A stretch of 64,000 bases of DNA from Torreya grandis. Its lineage: Eukaryota > Streptophyta > Pinopsida > Cupressales > Taxaceae. The stretch lies in assembly GCA_037957365.1 (NCBI GenBank), contig JARHVA010001189.1:2331501-2395500 (forward strand), given 5' to 3'. Below the pieces are notes generated by a model. It saw nothing but the letters and a program-made list of their open reading frames with translations, had not been told where the DNA came from and made no database searches. The position numbers and the translations under genes are program-made. Positions 24,100 to 38,000 of the stretch are shown here, piece by piece (position 1 is the first letter of the stretch; every line of letters begins with the position of its first letter).

Positions 24100-26260
24100 A
24101 TCATTACCCTTAAAATCTCATTTGAAATATTATTATCCATTTGAATAACTTTTTAGTCACTTATTGTAGATGTATTATGTTTTAATTTTTTAATTTAAAT
24201 ATGAAATCTTATTAGGTACAACATTGGTGGATGGAAATGCTCATACATGATTAATATTAGCATATTATGGATTCTTTGCACATGTAATCTAATGTTCCAA
24301 TAATGTGATCTTTGCACTAAAAAACTATTTTACTTTTTAAACTCTAATATTAACTTTCCCATAGTGATTATTTGGTCCTTTGGAGCCTCAAAAACACAAA
24401 CCCTAGGTGCTTCAAATTGAACATGCATACATACACCCTGAAGAGGAGATGTGGGAGGTGGAGGGGTTTGAGAAAGGATAGGTTGATTAGTTTCATTTGG
24501 CACTATAAGATGAGCTACCTTATCTCTTGGGATAGTGATAGTAGGGACCTAGTTAGAGGGATAGTGGTTATCATAACATTAAGGGTTAGGAGGAGGAAGA
24601 GACTCTTTTTTATTCATAAAATATGACACTAAAACGTAGAAAATTATTGATATAGTAAAAGATATCAATTCTAAAAATCCAAAAACCATAAGTGAAAATA
24701 GGAAAAATAAGGATACAAACTAGAGAAATATTTTTGGTTAGGCTTTGGCAACATTTGAACAATAAACAGGTTCACCAATATGTTTTATCAAAATTGGGAT
24801 TTATAAGAAACTGTGAGTGATAACACTACTATGCAAAATTAGGATAATAATATAATAATAATAACATTCACTGATTGATAACTATTGTATTTTGGGAACT
24901 TATTAAAAATATAAAAGTGTAATGAAAAAATAAAGACTTAACTAAAAATTATGTATGTGAGAGGAATCAGAGCTAAAACTTGCTATGTGGGGAGGTTTGA
25001 TGACTGGAATCAGGAGTAAAGATCTAGATTTGGACCTAGACAATAGTGTTGGGAATAGGAAACTAGAGGGGTGGAACTCCAATCGAACCTGAGGCACTCA
25101 TATCCACTTATAGTGAGGAAATTAGGGCTTTTATGTTCTCTATGTATTCATCTACATAGCATATATCTGGTACGATGTCTTACAATCACTTATGGATACC
25201 ATTGTATGATTGACTTTACTTCAAAACTTGATTTCCTTGAAATGTGAAGACCAATGTAAAATTAATGGGAAAAAGGGGGCAATGATTGAATTTGGGTTAG
25301 ACCTTAACACCCCATGTGTTGAGCATTGCCTATATACCAATACTTTGAAGAGGGATCAAACTTCATGTAGTTATCTCATTCTACAGTGGTGTGTAAGTAA
25401 CCAATGCAATGTGGTAGACATTAGTGTAATACTGATGTGATTAAGTGCCTTAACTATGACTTATGACATGTAAAATGTATTCAAGTTTGAGTTATGGGTT
25501 ACTAGAGTTGTATGCAATCAAACTTGGGATAAATAGTTATTTTCTTTCAATGTGCAATTATCATTCTGGTATATTTTGAAGTGGAAGCCTTTCTTCCTAA
25601 AAAATAGTTTTAAAAGTGTTTATATAGTCATATCTTTGAAATTCCTTTGAATGGGGCTCATTAAGGACATAGGGAGACCTTCATATAACTTTTGATTTTG
25701 AAAATTAGTTGTTACTGGGTGGGAAGACATTATAAGGGAAAGGACACAATATCGATGTGTTATAGTCCCCCTCACTCTTATCCAATGGGTGATTTCATCA
25801 TGTTGAGGTTTAGGCAAGGCCTAAATGATGTCTAAGGTTTATAGGATGAGTGCACTCAGGGGATATTTATCAGCTTAGAGTAGTGTGCAAGGTGGTCAAA
25901 AGTGATAAAAAGGACCTTGAGATAGGTCTAGAGCTAAGTGTATAAGAGAGTGGTCACAAGTGCATTTTTTTAGCTTAAATGTTGATTTATGTGTTTATAT
26001 CTCCAAATAAATTCAACAATTTATATCTTAGTTCACGTACCATCAGTTGTATTCATTTGTTGTATTTTCAATTTCAAGTGGTTCAATTACCTAGATTATT
26101 TTAGAGTTATTATTTTGTGAATAAATTGATCTACACATATTTTCTTGTATGTTTCACATGGAGAAAATGGGTCATTCTGGTTATACTTATCAACACCAAG
26201 CATGGTTATCATAGTCATCAAAATTATTATTTTATCCTTTTAATTTAGCATTTTTAATAT
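24100..26260. other. No recognised gene
   Basis: Short open stretches (for example 24372-24626 and 25210-25440) show no domain. 24430-24600 is G-rich on the plus strand. Probably untranslated or LTR sequence of the element ending at 26279. Confidence 0.35.
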
Positions 26261-26900
26261 TAGATTAAAGGGGGGAATTTATAAGCACCTAAATATAGTA
26301 TTAGAGACTTTGACAATATTAACTCTAACATACTTAGACATTACACATACATTTGAATTTTGAGCATAATTTCCCTCTATTATCTATCCATTTATTGCAT
26401 TGGAAAACTTTATTCACCATGTACACTTATTCAAGATCAATTTAATTTATATGGGAACATTTTGGAATCCTATATAAACCTTCATATCTTCGATCATTAC
26501 TTTATACTTCTAAGACACTATTGGCAATGCTTGGATAGTGTCAGTTACTATAAGGGTTTATGTCTACTAGTAGTGTCCAAGTGGACTCAATGGAAATTTT
26601 TTAATTACAAAGTCTCTATTTGTTGAGCCTAGACATGTATCATGGGTTGGTCATAGTGGGAAATAATATATATTCAACCATAAATACAAATCATTCATAA
26701 GGTATACTCACTTGGAAATTACTTGGTCATACCTTGAGAACCACTTCGAAACTTAAGGAATCAATAATCACTCTCTTGACACATTATCAAAATGGAAAAC
26801 ACATATAAAAACCCTTCAAAGGAGAAACCTTGGAGCCAAGTCTGATTAAATGAAATTAGAAATTCCATGATGCCAAGTGTTTAAGATCAAAACATTACAT
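26261..26900 (+). mobile_element. Polypurine tract and LTR start (LTR G)
   Basis: TTAGATTAAAGGGGGGAATT (26260-26279) resembles the polypurine tract at 21867. The next bases TATAAGCACC look like a mutated TGTAAGCACC LTR start. The right end is not identified. An 88-residue open stretch at 26360-26626 inside it has no recognised feature. Confidence 0.45.
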
Positions 26901-27600
26901 TATATTTTAGATTGTTCAAAAGGTTGTACACGCACATAGGTGGGAGAAACATGTGTGATTTGAGACCTTTTCAAAGTATTAGAAGTAGGATTTTCTTAGC
27001 CATTCAACATGGAGTGGTTTGGGTTGTCCTACTCGAAATAAATACCCATTTTTCATGGCATCTTATAATGGAAAGAAAAATTAGGGGTTAGATAAAAGGA
27101 GAAGAAAAATAGACATCAACTCATAAGATCAAAGGTGTGATTACTCATAGGAATATTTTATAGGCATGGGCACAAAGGTTTTAATATTTATATATCCATG
27201 TGATGCATAGGTAAATTATTGATAACCACCAAACAATGATGATTACCATATGGATTAGACTTTGCCAACAATGTCTATGGAGGTCTTGAGTCTCTAGTTT
27301 AGGTCTAAACAACTAACAAATTAGTTATATAGAATTTCTATATACATAGACACCTTCAATGAACAACGGATTATATAAATTAACCAAATACATTATCTTG
27401 TCAATTCTAAATCATAACAATTCAATATCTACAATATCAACTTCATTTCATATTAGTACAACATTTCCATATTTTATATAATCTAACTAGTGTAAAGTTT
27501 TCTACTATTTTAGATCACTTAAAACTAAGATAATTAAATTGTGAACTTGAAAAGTAATGAAATTATGTTGAGAATAAGGTAAAAATTGAGAATTAGAATC
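26901..27600. other. No recognised feature
   Basis: All frames are closed; no repeat or domain seen. Confidence 0.35.
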
Positions 27601-27609
27601 AATAAAATT

Positions 27610-28260
27610 TTGATAAGGATGAGCATTGTGGATAGTGGAAGCAATATTCAAAGAGATATAAGTGAGTGAGTTTAGAAGGAATTTCTAAAATGACTTCACT
27701 AGAAGATAAATTTTGACAACCATCTTCTTTCATTGCATTCATAATTCTATATATGTTGGTGAGATTATCTATGACATATTTTCTAATATTATCATCCGTA
27801 TGTTGTTCTTCTAATTCTTCCTCATAGTCAAAATATTTTTCATTTTCCTTTCATCTTCCTTACAATAATCATCATGAGAGAATTTAATGTTTACATTAAT
27901 ATTATCACTATCATTTAAAGAAGAAAAATTGGTGTCTATGTGATTACATGCATCTAGATCCATATTATTCCCTATAGTTTGTGTTAGAGTTTTCTCATGC
28001 TCTATAAATGAATTAATCGGTTGATTAAATATAGTTTGTTTTGTGCATCTAAGTCCAAATCCACGTTTCTCTAGTTTAATTTATGAAAGGCTAACATTAT
28101 TTACCTTATTAATTATTTTTCTCATATCAAAATTGACTTTCCATAATCATGATGGCTTATGTAAAGGTAACCAACAACAAATACATCCAAGTTATCTGTA
28201 TACTTACTTGGACCTATTGGGGTAAAACTATTTTTTTCTAATCTTTCATCAATGTTATCC
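27610..28260 (-). pseudogene. Antisense pol linker remnant with G-patch-like end
   Basis: The minus strand reads KLEKRGFGLRCTK, then an acidic, Asn- and Asp-rich stretch (DDYCKEDERKMKN). RGFGL plus a following acidic segment is the layout seen after the G-patch between protease and RT in element 1 (DIGFEP, then acidic). No RT follows downstream. Assignment by analogy only. Confidence 0.3.
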
Positions 28261-28299
28261 TTACTATCATAATCATCATAATTGGTATCTTATACATAA

Positions 28300-28862
28300 T
28301 TATGAAATGACATGAAATTCATATAAGAATTTGTAATATATTGAAAAGGCACATCTAAATGATGAGCAATTACAAGCACATTAGGGTTTTTTTTTTCATA
28401 AATTGAAATGACCTAGTCCTTGGGATCAAACAAATAAAATAAAAATAATCTAGGACTATTGGATCTAAGAGCATACAATTGAGTTAACCATTGAAAAATA
28501 TATAAATTTAAATTTAAATCTATGCAAAACAAGATCTAACACTAGGGGAGAAGGCATAATAGATTGGGGTTTTGTGAAACTCTAAAGGATCATGCCAAAT
28601 AATTAGCCTTGAGAAAATTAGATCTATCACAAAATCAAGAAAAATCTAATCCTATAAGGGGTGTATAAGAGCACAAGTTTACCAAAATGTATTATGAAAA
28701 AATAGATTTCAATCAAATTGCAATATATATGCCCATAAACATTAAACTAAGCCTAAAATAGATGTAAAATAATAAACCAAACCTAATTAATTTTTTAAAA
28801 AAAGAGAAATATAGACAAGTGTATGGTTTAAGAATGTATCTTATATATTTAGAGATTAATCA
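28300..28862. other. No recognised feature
   Basis: AT-rich sequence without open frames or domains. Confidence 0.4.
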
Positions 28863-29560
28863 TGTAATACCCCTCATGAGGAACCACCTTTCCCATGCCA
28901 ATTTGGGGCATTTACCAAGTGCAACAACCATGGTGGTGAAGAATTTTTAATTTGTGGTTTCCTTCTTTGATACTAATGGATAAATGCTTAATAATAATCT
29001 GAGAATGATTAATTAAATTAAGATTGTACACTTAAAACATATATTTAAAAATTGATTAAAATAATTTGAAAGGGTCATAGGCCTCTTATAAATGTTATGA
29101 GCCCTATCTAGTAGGCTTTCTAGGAAACCCACAACCCTTAGGGTTCTATCTTAGTTGGTAGGCTTGACCCACTAGATTGAGTGTTTCAGAAGTTGTGTAA
29201 GAGAAGTAAATTGTGTGTTAAAATCCCATGTGGGTATGTAAGTGAAATAATTATTGTGTAAATATGTTGTGTGCAATAAATCCTTAAATGTGCAATAAAA
29301 GTATGGGTCATTTTATGATATAAAAGGACCCATGTAAGGGATGGTACCCTCTTCATTTAATGGGTTGCTGGCACTTTTGGGAAAAAGGAATTTGACTCTC
29401 TTTTTATTGAAAAATCTTGGTCATTGTTGGGTGGTTCATTCTTTTGGGGTGAGAGGAAGAGCATGGAGTGGAGGTTCTTGGGAAGAGATTGTTGGAAAGA
29501 TGAGGAGATCTTCGTGGATATTGGTTGCATGACAAATAGAGGAAATGAGGTAGGTATTAT
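28863..29560 (+). mobile_element. LTR-like segment with promoter signals
   Basis: TGTAATACCCC at 28863 is a common plant LTR start. AATAAA occurs twice at 29275-29300, and a TATA box TATAAAA stands at 29319-29325, followed by GC-richer sequence with a 63-residue open stretch. No second copy, tRNA-binding site or polypurine tract was found. Confidence 0.3.
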
Positions 29561-29773
29561 TTTATCACATCTTGTATAAAATAAAGAGTTATTTAATTAA
29601 ATAATAAAAATATGAAGTTAGAATTATTCATTGTTTGTGTGTTCTCTCTACACACACCCACACACACACGTACATAGATATGTGTGTGTGTAGATATATA
29701 TACATGTATTAAAAATATGGGGTTAAAATTAGTGATTATTTGTCATTGAACTCTCTTCCCTCCTCTCTCTCTC

Positions 29774-31420
<1,647 letters not shown>

Positions 31421-31429
31421 TTTTTTTTT

Positions 31430-31492
<63 letters not shown>

Positions 31493-31545
31493 ATTAATAT
31501 CAAAATGTGTTAATATTATTTACATATTGACACACACACACACAC
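31421..31545. repeat. T14-(GT)28 microsatellite plus short (CA)n
   Basis: Fourteen T residues (31421-31434) are followed by (GT)n to 31490. A short (CA)n lies at about 31530-31545, giving complementary arms around an AT-rich spacer. Confidence 0.95.
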
Positions 31546-32375
31546 ATATATAATTTTTTAACCTAAAAATCTAAATGTGGGGATATCTAGGGTTAAAAGG
31601 GTAGAGATAGCCTAGGGCAAAAAGATGGCATATTATCTCTAAAGTTGACCAATTATTTGTGAAACCCAGATAGAATGTATACCCAATTTATTATGCTAAG
31701 ATTATAAATATATAAAACATCTATGTTATATATTGAACTAATAATGAAAATACGATACATAGTTGATTTTGATGTTAATACGGATCTGGATCTAAAACAA
31801 GTAAAAAGTGGACTGGATATGGATTCTAGAATAGTCATCTGATTTTATAAATTATGCCTCTATAGCCTCAAATAATTGCATCAACCTAGGATATTTATGT
31901 CGATGTTATTTACTGACTTAGACACAAGTGTATAGTACATAATACCTACTAGAATAAGATGCAACCACCTAGATACTATTAGGGTTTGTGTTGCCTTCAC
32001 TCTAGTGTATGTAAATATGGGTCATGGATTATCATTCCTTATCAAATAGAAAAATCTTAGTTCTTCATCTCCATATTGGATGTGGGAAAAATATGTTAGT
32101 GGGCATACAATGTTGAGTTTATCTAAAGACCCCTCTATCAATGATCCTTCCCTACATATCTAATACTCTGAAGCTGGCCTCAAACTTATGTAGTTCTCCC
32201 CTACATGTCAGTTTGTGTGTGAATCATGTAATGTGTGATAAGTACAGTAGTGACCTAGCTTGTAACTTGGAAAATATAGCTCTTGGGTTGGTATTTTAGT
32301 GCTTCAGACCTATAGATATGATGTCCATATGACTAATATGGTAATAGGAGAAAATAGGGAAGCTTTGCTCACTTG

Positions 32376-33775
32376 GGTGCTTAATATAATGTTTTTGATA
32401 AGTTGATGTAGGCCAAATCTATTATGTAAATCAACAATATGCATTTGAGTCATGTAAAAGTATATCGATGGTATGTGTAAAGTTAAAGAGTCAATGCTCC
32501 TAAGGATGAATATAAGGCCACCACATGGTGCAAGTGTAGGGGTAGATAGAGATGATAGTAGGATCCTAAGAACAAATAAAGATCTAACAAGTATCATGAT
32601 TGAAGAGCCTAGATTAAGATCAATGACTAGCATTAAAAGTCAAAAGCTAAAAAACTTCAATAGAAAGTAAATGTGGTTGAGGTTAAACCAGAACAAATAT
32701 TTAAAAGGGAGGCCATGGAAGTAGACACATTTGTTTTGATTTCTTCATCACCAAAGCTATCAGCATGATTATGACCCTTTTTACATGCCAAAGATGAACC
32801 AATAGGGAGCAATCAATGTTAGAACAAGATCACAACAGATTGATCCAACTATTATAACTTCTTCAATGAATTTGGATTTCAAATGACTTTATCCTACCAT
32901 TATAACCATAAAGAGCATCAATTTAGGCCAAAAATAGATTTAAAGAGATTGATATAGTTGTTATAGCTACCTTTTAGAATTAATCTTAGGCATTATGAAC
33001 TTTTCTAATGACATCAACACTATAATGATTGGAAATCTTGGTCATTATGCTCCCTTCTCCATCCTTCTATGCATTGATCCCATCTCTCTCATCTCATTAT
33101 ACTATAAATATAGGATTCTAAGCCTTGAAAATGATCCCTCTCTTTGGAATTACTAGACTCTACCAAGATTTGTACTATAACACCTATTTGATGCAATAAA
33201 AGATTGAATTCCTCCATTTACAAGCTGAGTTGAAGTGTGTCTTATGACTTCATTGATGTGGTTAAGTGAATGTATGTTTTCTTTGCCTCTGCCTGAGTCT
33301 TCTCACCTTCATGTAGTGTTTTTTTAGTTCTCACATGTCATTCTAAGTGCATATATAATTTGTTGGTCAGTTTGGAAGTGAACAATTGCCCTCCCATGCC
33401 AAGTCAATAGCTAGTCCATGCCTTTTTGTGAAATACTTATGTGGAAGTTGATCAAAGATTGAATGAAATGATGTTTAGTAGTTTTGAATACATCCTATAG
33501 TGTGTCTTGTACAAGTATAAGGATCAAAGCATTTAGTGCATCACCTCCTTTTATATGCTTTTATACATTATTGTTAATCTCTCTCCCTTTCCAAGCAAGA
33601 GGCTAGTTTAGATTTAGTATAGCTGATAGACCCAAAAGGAATATGACCTTCTCCAGAGGTCTGACCCAATATTAGGTGACCCATATCCTATGGTCATTCC
33701 CATGTTGGACTAGGTTTGAGTAAGAGGACCTTATTAATCCCCTCCTCAGCTAGGGTGAAACTTAGGATGCCAACA
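32376..33775 (+). mobile_element. About 1.4-kb insertion in LTR E, possibly a solo LTR
   Basis: Alignment of E with copies A and B breaks between about 32375 and 33779. The inserted DNA has a TATA box TATAAATA at 33113-33120 and AATAAA at 33195-33200 on the plus strand, and ends in CCAACA. That spacing is LTR-like, but I see no matching TG start or clear target duplication. Other insert types are possible. Confidence 0.4.
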
Positions 33776-33779
33776 GTTG

Positions 33780-33962
33780 CCTTGGTCTCTCTAAGTATTT
33801 TTTAGATGAGAAATGAATGAGGGTTGATCTTATATTTATGCTAATAACTTCATATGGTTGGCTTAAGTGATTTATTTTCAAATATTTTTTGAAGTTATTA
33901 GCATAAATATAAGATCAACCCTCATTCATTTCTCATCTAAAAAAGACTTAGAGAGACCAAGG
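33780..33962. repeat. 72-bp near-perfect inverted repeat (foldback)
   Basis: Arms 33780-33851 and 33891-33962 are reverse complements with a single mismatch; the spacer is 39 bases. The right arm plus spacer has the plus-strand orientation of the LTR family, while the rest of LTR E is minus. The arms abut a (TA)n tract on the right. Confidence 0.95.

Positions 33963-33963
<1 letters not shown>

Positions 33964-34034
<71 letters not shown>
33964..34034. repeat. (TA)n microsatellite
   Basis: About 35 TA units directly beside the inverted repeat, where copies A and B have a unique CATATCC/TGTATCT sequence. Confidence 0.97.
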
Positions 34035-34037
<3 letters not shown>

Positions 34038-34392
34038 TCATTTACAAATCAGATGACTTTAGGGTACTAGACACATGCATTGAGATAAGACACTTGCATC
34101 GAGTAGGTGTCTGACTAGGACGTAAGTGTCCAGGCAATTGAAAAATAGGTTTGGGTCTAAAACTTATATAGATGTAAGATAAGCAACTTTATAACATTAT
34201 GGGTAAGATATAAGGTATGAGTCATCCTAATAATATTTATCAAACTAAGAGATGAGCAATTAGGCCTAGAGAGATAGTGTATGCAAGCCTTTTGATAGTG
34301 ATAAAGGTTTAGAAGTTGAAGGTACATCCTTGATATGTATTTTCTAAGTTTACAAGACCATGGTATTATATAATTTGAAAATATTGTCTACA

Positions 34393-34560
34393 TTTACCCC
34401 CCTCCCCTTTTAATCTAGTAATAAAATTGTTAGTTTAAAGGAAAAGGAATATGTACCTCGGTGTGTATGACACACCTTGTCTTTGCTTGAGTCCAACATG
34501 AGTGCTATACCGGTGACTGAGCTAAAACCAAGAGTATGTTATAATATATAATCAATTAAT
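34393..34560 (-). other. Polypurine tract and conserved 3' end of the element carrying LTR E
   Basis: On the minus strand TTAAAAGGGGAGGGGGG (34395-34411) precedes the LTR. The next about 150 bases upstream (CACCGG, GACAAGGTGTGT, CCTTTAAACTA phrases) match the sequence before LTR B at 55905-56077. This shows two members of one family in opposite orientation. Confidence 0.7.
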
Positions 34561-35234
34561 ATAATTTATAAATTGAAAGCATTAAAATAAATAAAATTGA
34601 AAGATAGTAAGGTTTAGGAGTACACATGTGTGTTGATGTAATTGTCTTACCTTTTGATAGTTTGATTTGAAATATATATCTTTATGAATCATTAAAACCG
34701 AGATTAGGACATATAAATCTAAAAAAAATCATATATCTAAAGAGATAGAGAGAGATATTGAGGGAGACATGCCCCCAACATTAGAGAAAAGGTGAGTTTC
34801 CACTCGATAATTGAGATTAGCTTAACTATACAACCCAATCATACTTATAACCTAGTGAGTGTGAGTGAACCAAGTCAACTCACACTATAAAAATAATTAG
34901 GTTAGGTGATGTAGGCAAATCCAACCTATAAAGATGGAAATACTGGGTGATTTAATCATCTCAACCATACCAAAAAGTGAATCAACTATGTAGTACATTG
35001 GCTCAATACAGTTCATAATAGTCCAATCTAGTGGGTGATGACAGTCCCTGAAAGTGTTTAGAATCTAAAATTGATTTGATTTTCTAATATTGGGCACACA
35101 TTGCATAGCATATGCACCTTAGATATGTCTCATGTTGTAACTATGTATAACAATGGTACCAATGTATATAATTTTTCCACAAATATGTATCTGAATCATA
35201 TAATTGTATAATATGGCCAATATAAAACTGTGCA

Positions 35235-35525
35235 AGTGTGGAGAACATGTTTCCAAAACATGCCCCTACTGTATATGATGAAAAATATAAAAATTGATAT
35301 AAATGTCAATGTGGATAACATGTTTCCATAACATGCCCCCACTACAATATGAATTTAAGAACTGGTCTAAGTGCCAATGTGGAGGACATGTTTCCAAAAC
35401 ATGCCCCCACTATAATCTAGGTGTATGTTATACTAAATAAGTGTGAATAACATGTTTCTAAAACATGCCCCCAGTGAATCTAAAACTATGATAAATGTGT
35501 AAATCATGTTTCCAAGGCATGAGCC
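35235..35525 (+). repeat. Hairpin module H4, five units
   Basis: Units at about 35235, 35310, 35379, 35441 and 35494. Each carries ACATGTTTCCAAAACATG, which folds CATGTTT against AAACATG, with an outer GTGG/CCAC pair (GTGTGGAGA ... CCCCCAC) in most copies. Spacing is 60-75 bases. Confidence 0.85.
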
Positions 35526-35544
35526 TAATGATATGGCTCCCCAT

Positions 35545-35584
35545 TGAGGTGAATAACGTAGCAAGTGGTAGTTATCTCACCTCA
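35545..35584 (+). repeat. Long stem-loop after the H4 array
   Basis: TGAGGTGAATAAC and GTTATCTCACCTCA pair with one bulge. The homologous site in the inverted copy (50389-50427) has TGAGGTGAGG and CCTCACCTCA, perfectly paired although the sequence differs. Confidence 0.75.
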
Positions 35585-38000
35585 AAAAGATAAGATAACC
35601 ATGTAAACTATGAAAGTATCATGTAGCATGTAGAGGGAACATGTCTAGGTAGATATATCATTAAAGCACAAAGAATGTGATCACATCAATTACTAAGATG
35701 CATGATGTAGATCATGGCACTATTTAGATAGTAACAGTAAAATCTCCATAAGAAATCAAGCGCACACATGAGCACTCAAAATTAAATCAAAAGACAATGG
35801 TCCAAGGAGACCTCAAACAAGGGGCATGTTCAAATTCTTCATAATCAAAGGGACATGACTTATTCTAATATACACAAAGCAATAAATGACATCTTTTAAT
35901 GTCAACATATAACAAGCAATGACATATTCAATGTCAAAGAGGTAAATAAAGGCATGGGGGGCACAAATAATGGAGCATATTCAAATGCTCAGGCAATCAA
36001 GACATTAGCAAGGCAAAACACTCAAGGAAGTACATAAGTGAAAGCATAAGCAATCAACATAAATATATCATATTAATCTCTGGATATATGTGTTAGCAAA
36101 AAATGTTAAGTACATAGCATATCAAGTACACTGTGAAAGATATAAGCATAGATAAAGGCATGTGTAAGTATATATATGAGCTTAAAACACGATATTGTAA
36201 AATGATCAAATAATGATATAACCTAGATGTATTGTGATCAAAGAGGTGGATTCCCCCAACATCTTAGTGATGTGATTAGAGGGAAACTTAAATATCTAAA
36301 AGTGCATAGATCATGTATTTGTGTATGCCAAAAACACACTCAAAATATGTGTGAAATATGTGTGTATAAAACATATTGATATGCCATCTACCAACATAGA
36401 ACTGACAACATGTATGCCAATGAGCTAAAAGGATATGTAAATGTTGAACATATTTTAGGATTTTTGAAGTTTTTTAATTTTATTGTATTTTTGGTATATC
36501 TGAATGGAAAATACTATCTTATGATTACATCCAATGGATGTCCACAGATATATCCCCATTGTAAACCTAGTGTAGTTAACTGGTGACACTATTGAGGATC
36601 ATGTATAGGTGGAATAAATGTCACTATACTATTTGTAATTTCCTATGTATGTAAAATAAGACTTTATAGATGTGAACCAGAATTAGTACGAGTAAGGGTT
36701 TGTGGAAACCATATATATATGATAATTTATTATTATATAGCACCTCAATCTTGTACACTTGGAAAACTCAAACCTTGGTTGTTCTTCTCAATTATCTATT
36801 TTTCTTGCATATGTAAGTCTCACATCCACTCTATCTTTGTGCCCCTTGGCCTATATTTCTTATTCTGACTAGTCTTATGTTGATGACCTAGGTCTTCTAT
36901 CTTTCCATGAAGGCTTAAAATATAATTATCTTCCATCTCTACAAGCTCAAAATATGTTCCTATTTTTTTTACCCTAGACACTAATGTCTGGGGCAAAAAG
37001 TAGCATCGATGATATTATTTTGTCCTGATACAAGTGTCCAATGCCCTAAAGTCATCTAATTTTCAAATAAAACATATCCTAGTGGTTAACCTAAGTGATT
37101 TAATGTGATATTTTACTCCAAAGGGATTGATATAAATACAAGATCAACATTCATTTATTCCTCACCTAACGACATATAAGAATACCTATAAAAAGACCAA
37201 AGAACATTCAATTTATCAAAAGTTTCCCTATTTATTCATATTTCCATACAAGTCATAGGGATTACACATATACATATTTCAAGTACTAAAGGAATAGCCT
37301 AAGAGATCAATTTGCCAAGTTACAAACTAGGTCATTATTGTACTTGATTTGCACATATTGTATGATTCACACACAATCCAACATATAGGGGAGAAATACA
37401 TGTATCTGAGGCCCTCTTCAGAGTATTAGATATGTAGTTAGCACCCACTAACAGAGGAAACTTTTAGGTAGCTTGACATTCTCTTCCCACTAACCCATTT
37501 TCCCCCAAGGTCAGTATAAAGATAAAAAATTAGGGTTTTACCATTTCATAAGGAGTGATTATCCATAACCCAGATCTTAATTCATCAAATCAAAGGCAAA
37601 GTTAAACCCAAAATCATCTAGGTAGTTGCATCTTATTTTTATAGATATTTCATATAGGACAGTAGTATCAAACCCAGACAGTAACATCAACACAACTATC
37701 CTAGGCTGACATTACTATCCAAAAAACTAAAAGCATCAAAACCAAAACCTAATGATTATTATAGAATTTCCTTCCTGCTTGATTTACACATGTTTCAAAT
37801 CCAAAATCACATTAGCATCAAAATAGATTAAGTACATCACTTATTTACCATCTATATATCTAGAATAGTTTTACTTTTCATATTTAGACTATCTTAACAT
37901 AATAAATTCAATGTATGCTTATATCTGAATTTAACATTTAATTAGCCTACTATAGATCCAACAATCACCCTTATGCCATTTCATTTCTATATACTCTTTT

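Larger units (their letters stand above)
31555..34392 (-). mobile_element. LTR copy E of the 1.33-kb LTR family, interrupted
   Basis: On the minus strand it starts TGTAGACAATATTTTC right after a polypurine tract and matches copies A and B along its length. The left part is at 34392-34035 (for example the CAAGTGTCTAGTACCCTAAAG phrase shared with B) and the rest at about 32375-31555, ending in a GGTTAAAAA tail that corresponds to GGTTAAACA of copy A. Three changes separate it from the family: a (TA)n tract, an inverted duplication (33780-33962) and an insert of about 1.4 kb. No primer-binding site follows, consistent with a 3' LTR. Confidence 0.75.
34740..36560 (+). repeat. 3' untranslated block (copy A1) with hairpin arrays
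   Basis: This block has no coding sequence. It is homologous, in reverse orientation, to 49420-51210: both share GATGCCCCCAAC- and CCTCAACCATACCAAAAA-type phrases, the H4 hairpin array, a GAGGTGA stem-loop, and a CATCCAATGGATG end. It lies directly upstream of LTR A, so I read it as the 3' untranslated region of a Ty3 element. Confidence 0.65.

Noticed and set aside
35235..35525. CRISPR-like array (regularly spaced palindromic repeats)
   Set aside because: Units are imperfect, spacers are related to each other rather than unique, no cas genes, and the setting is plant retroelement DNA.
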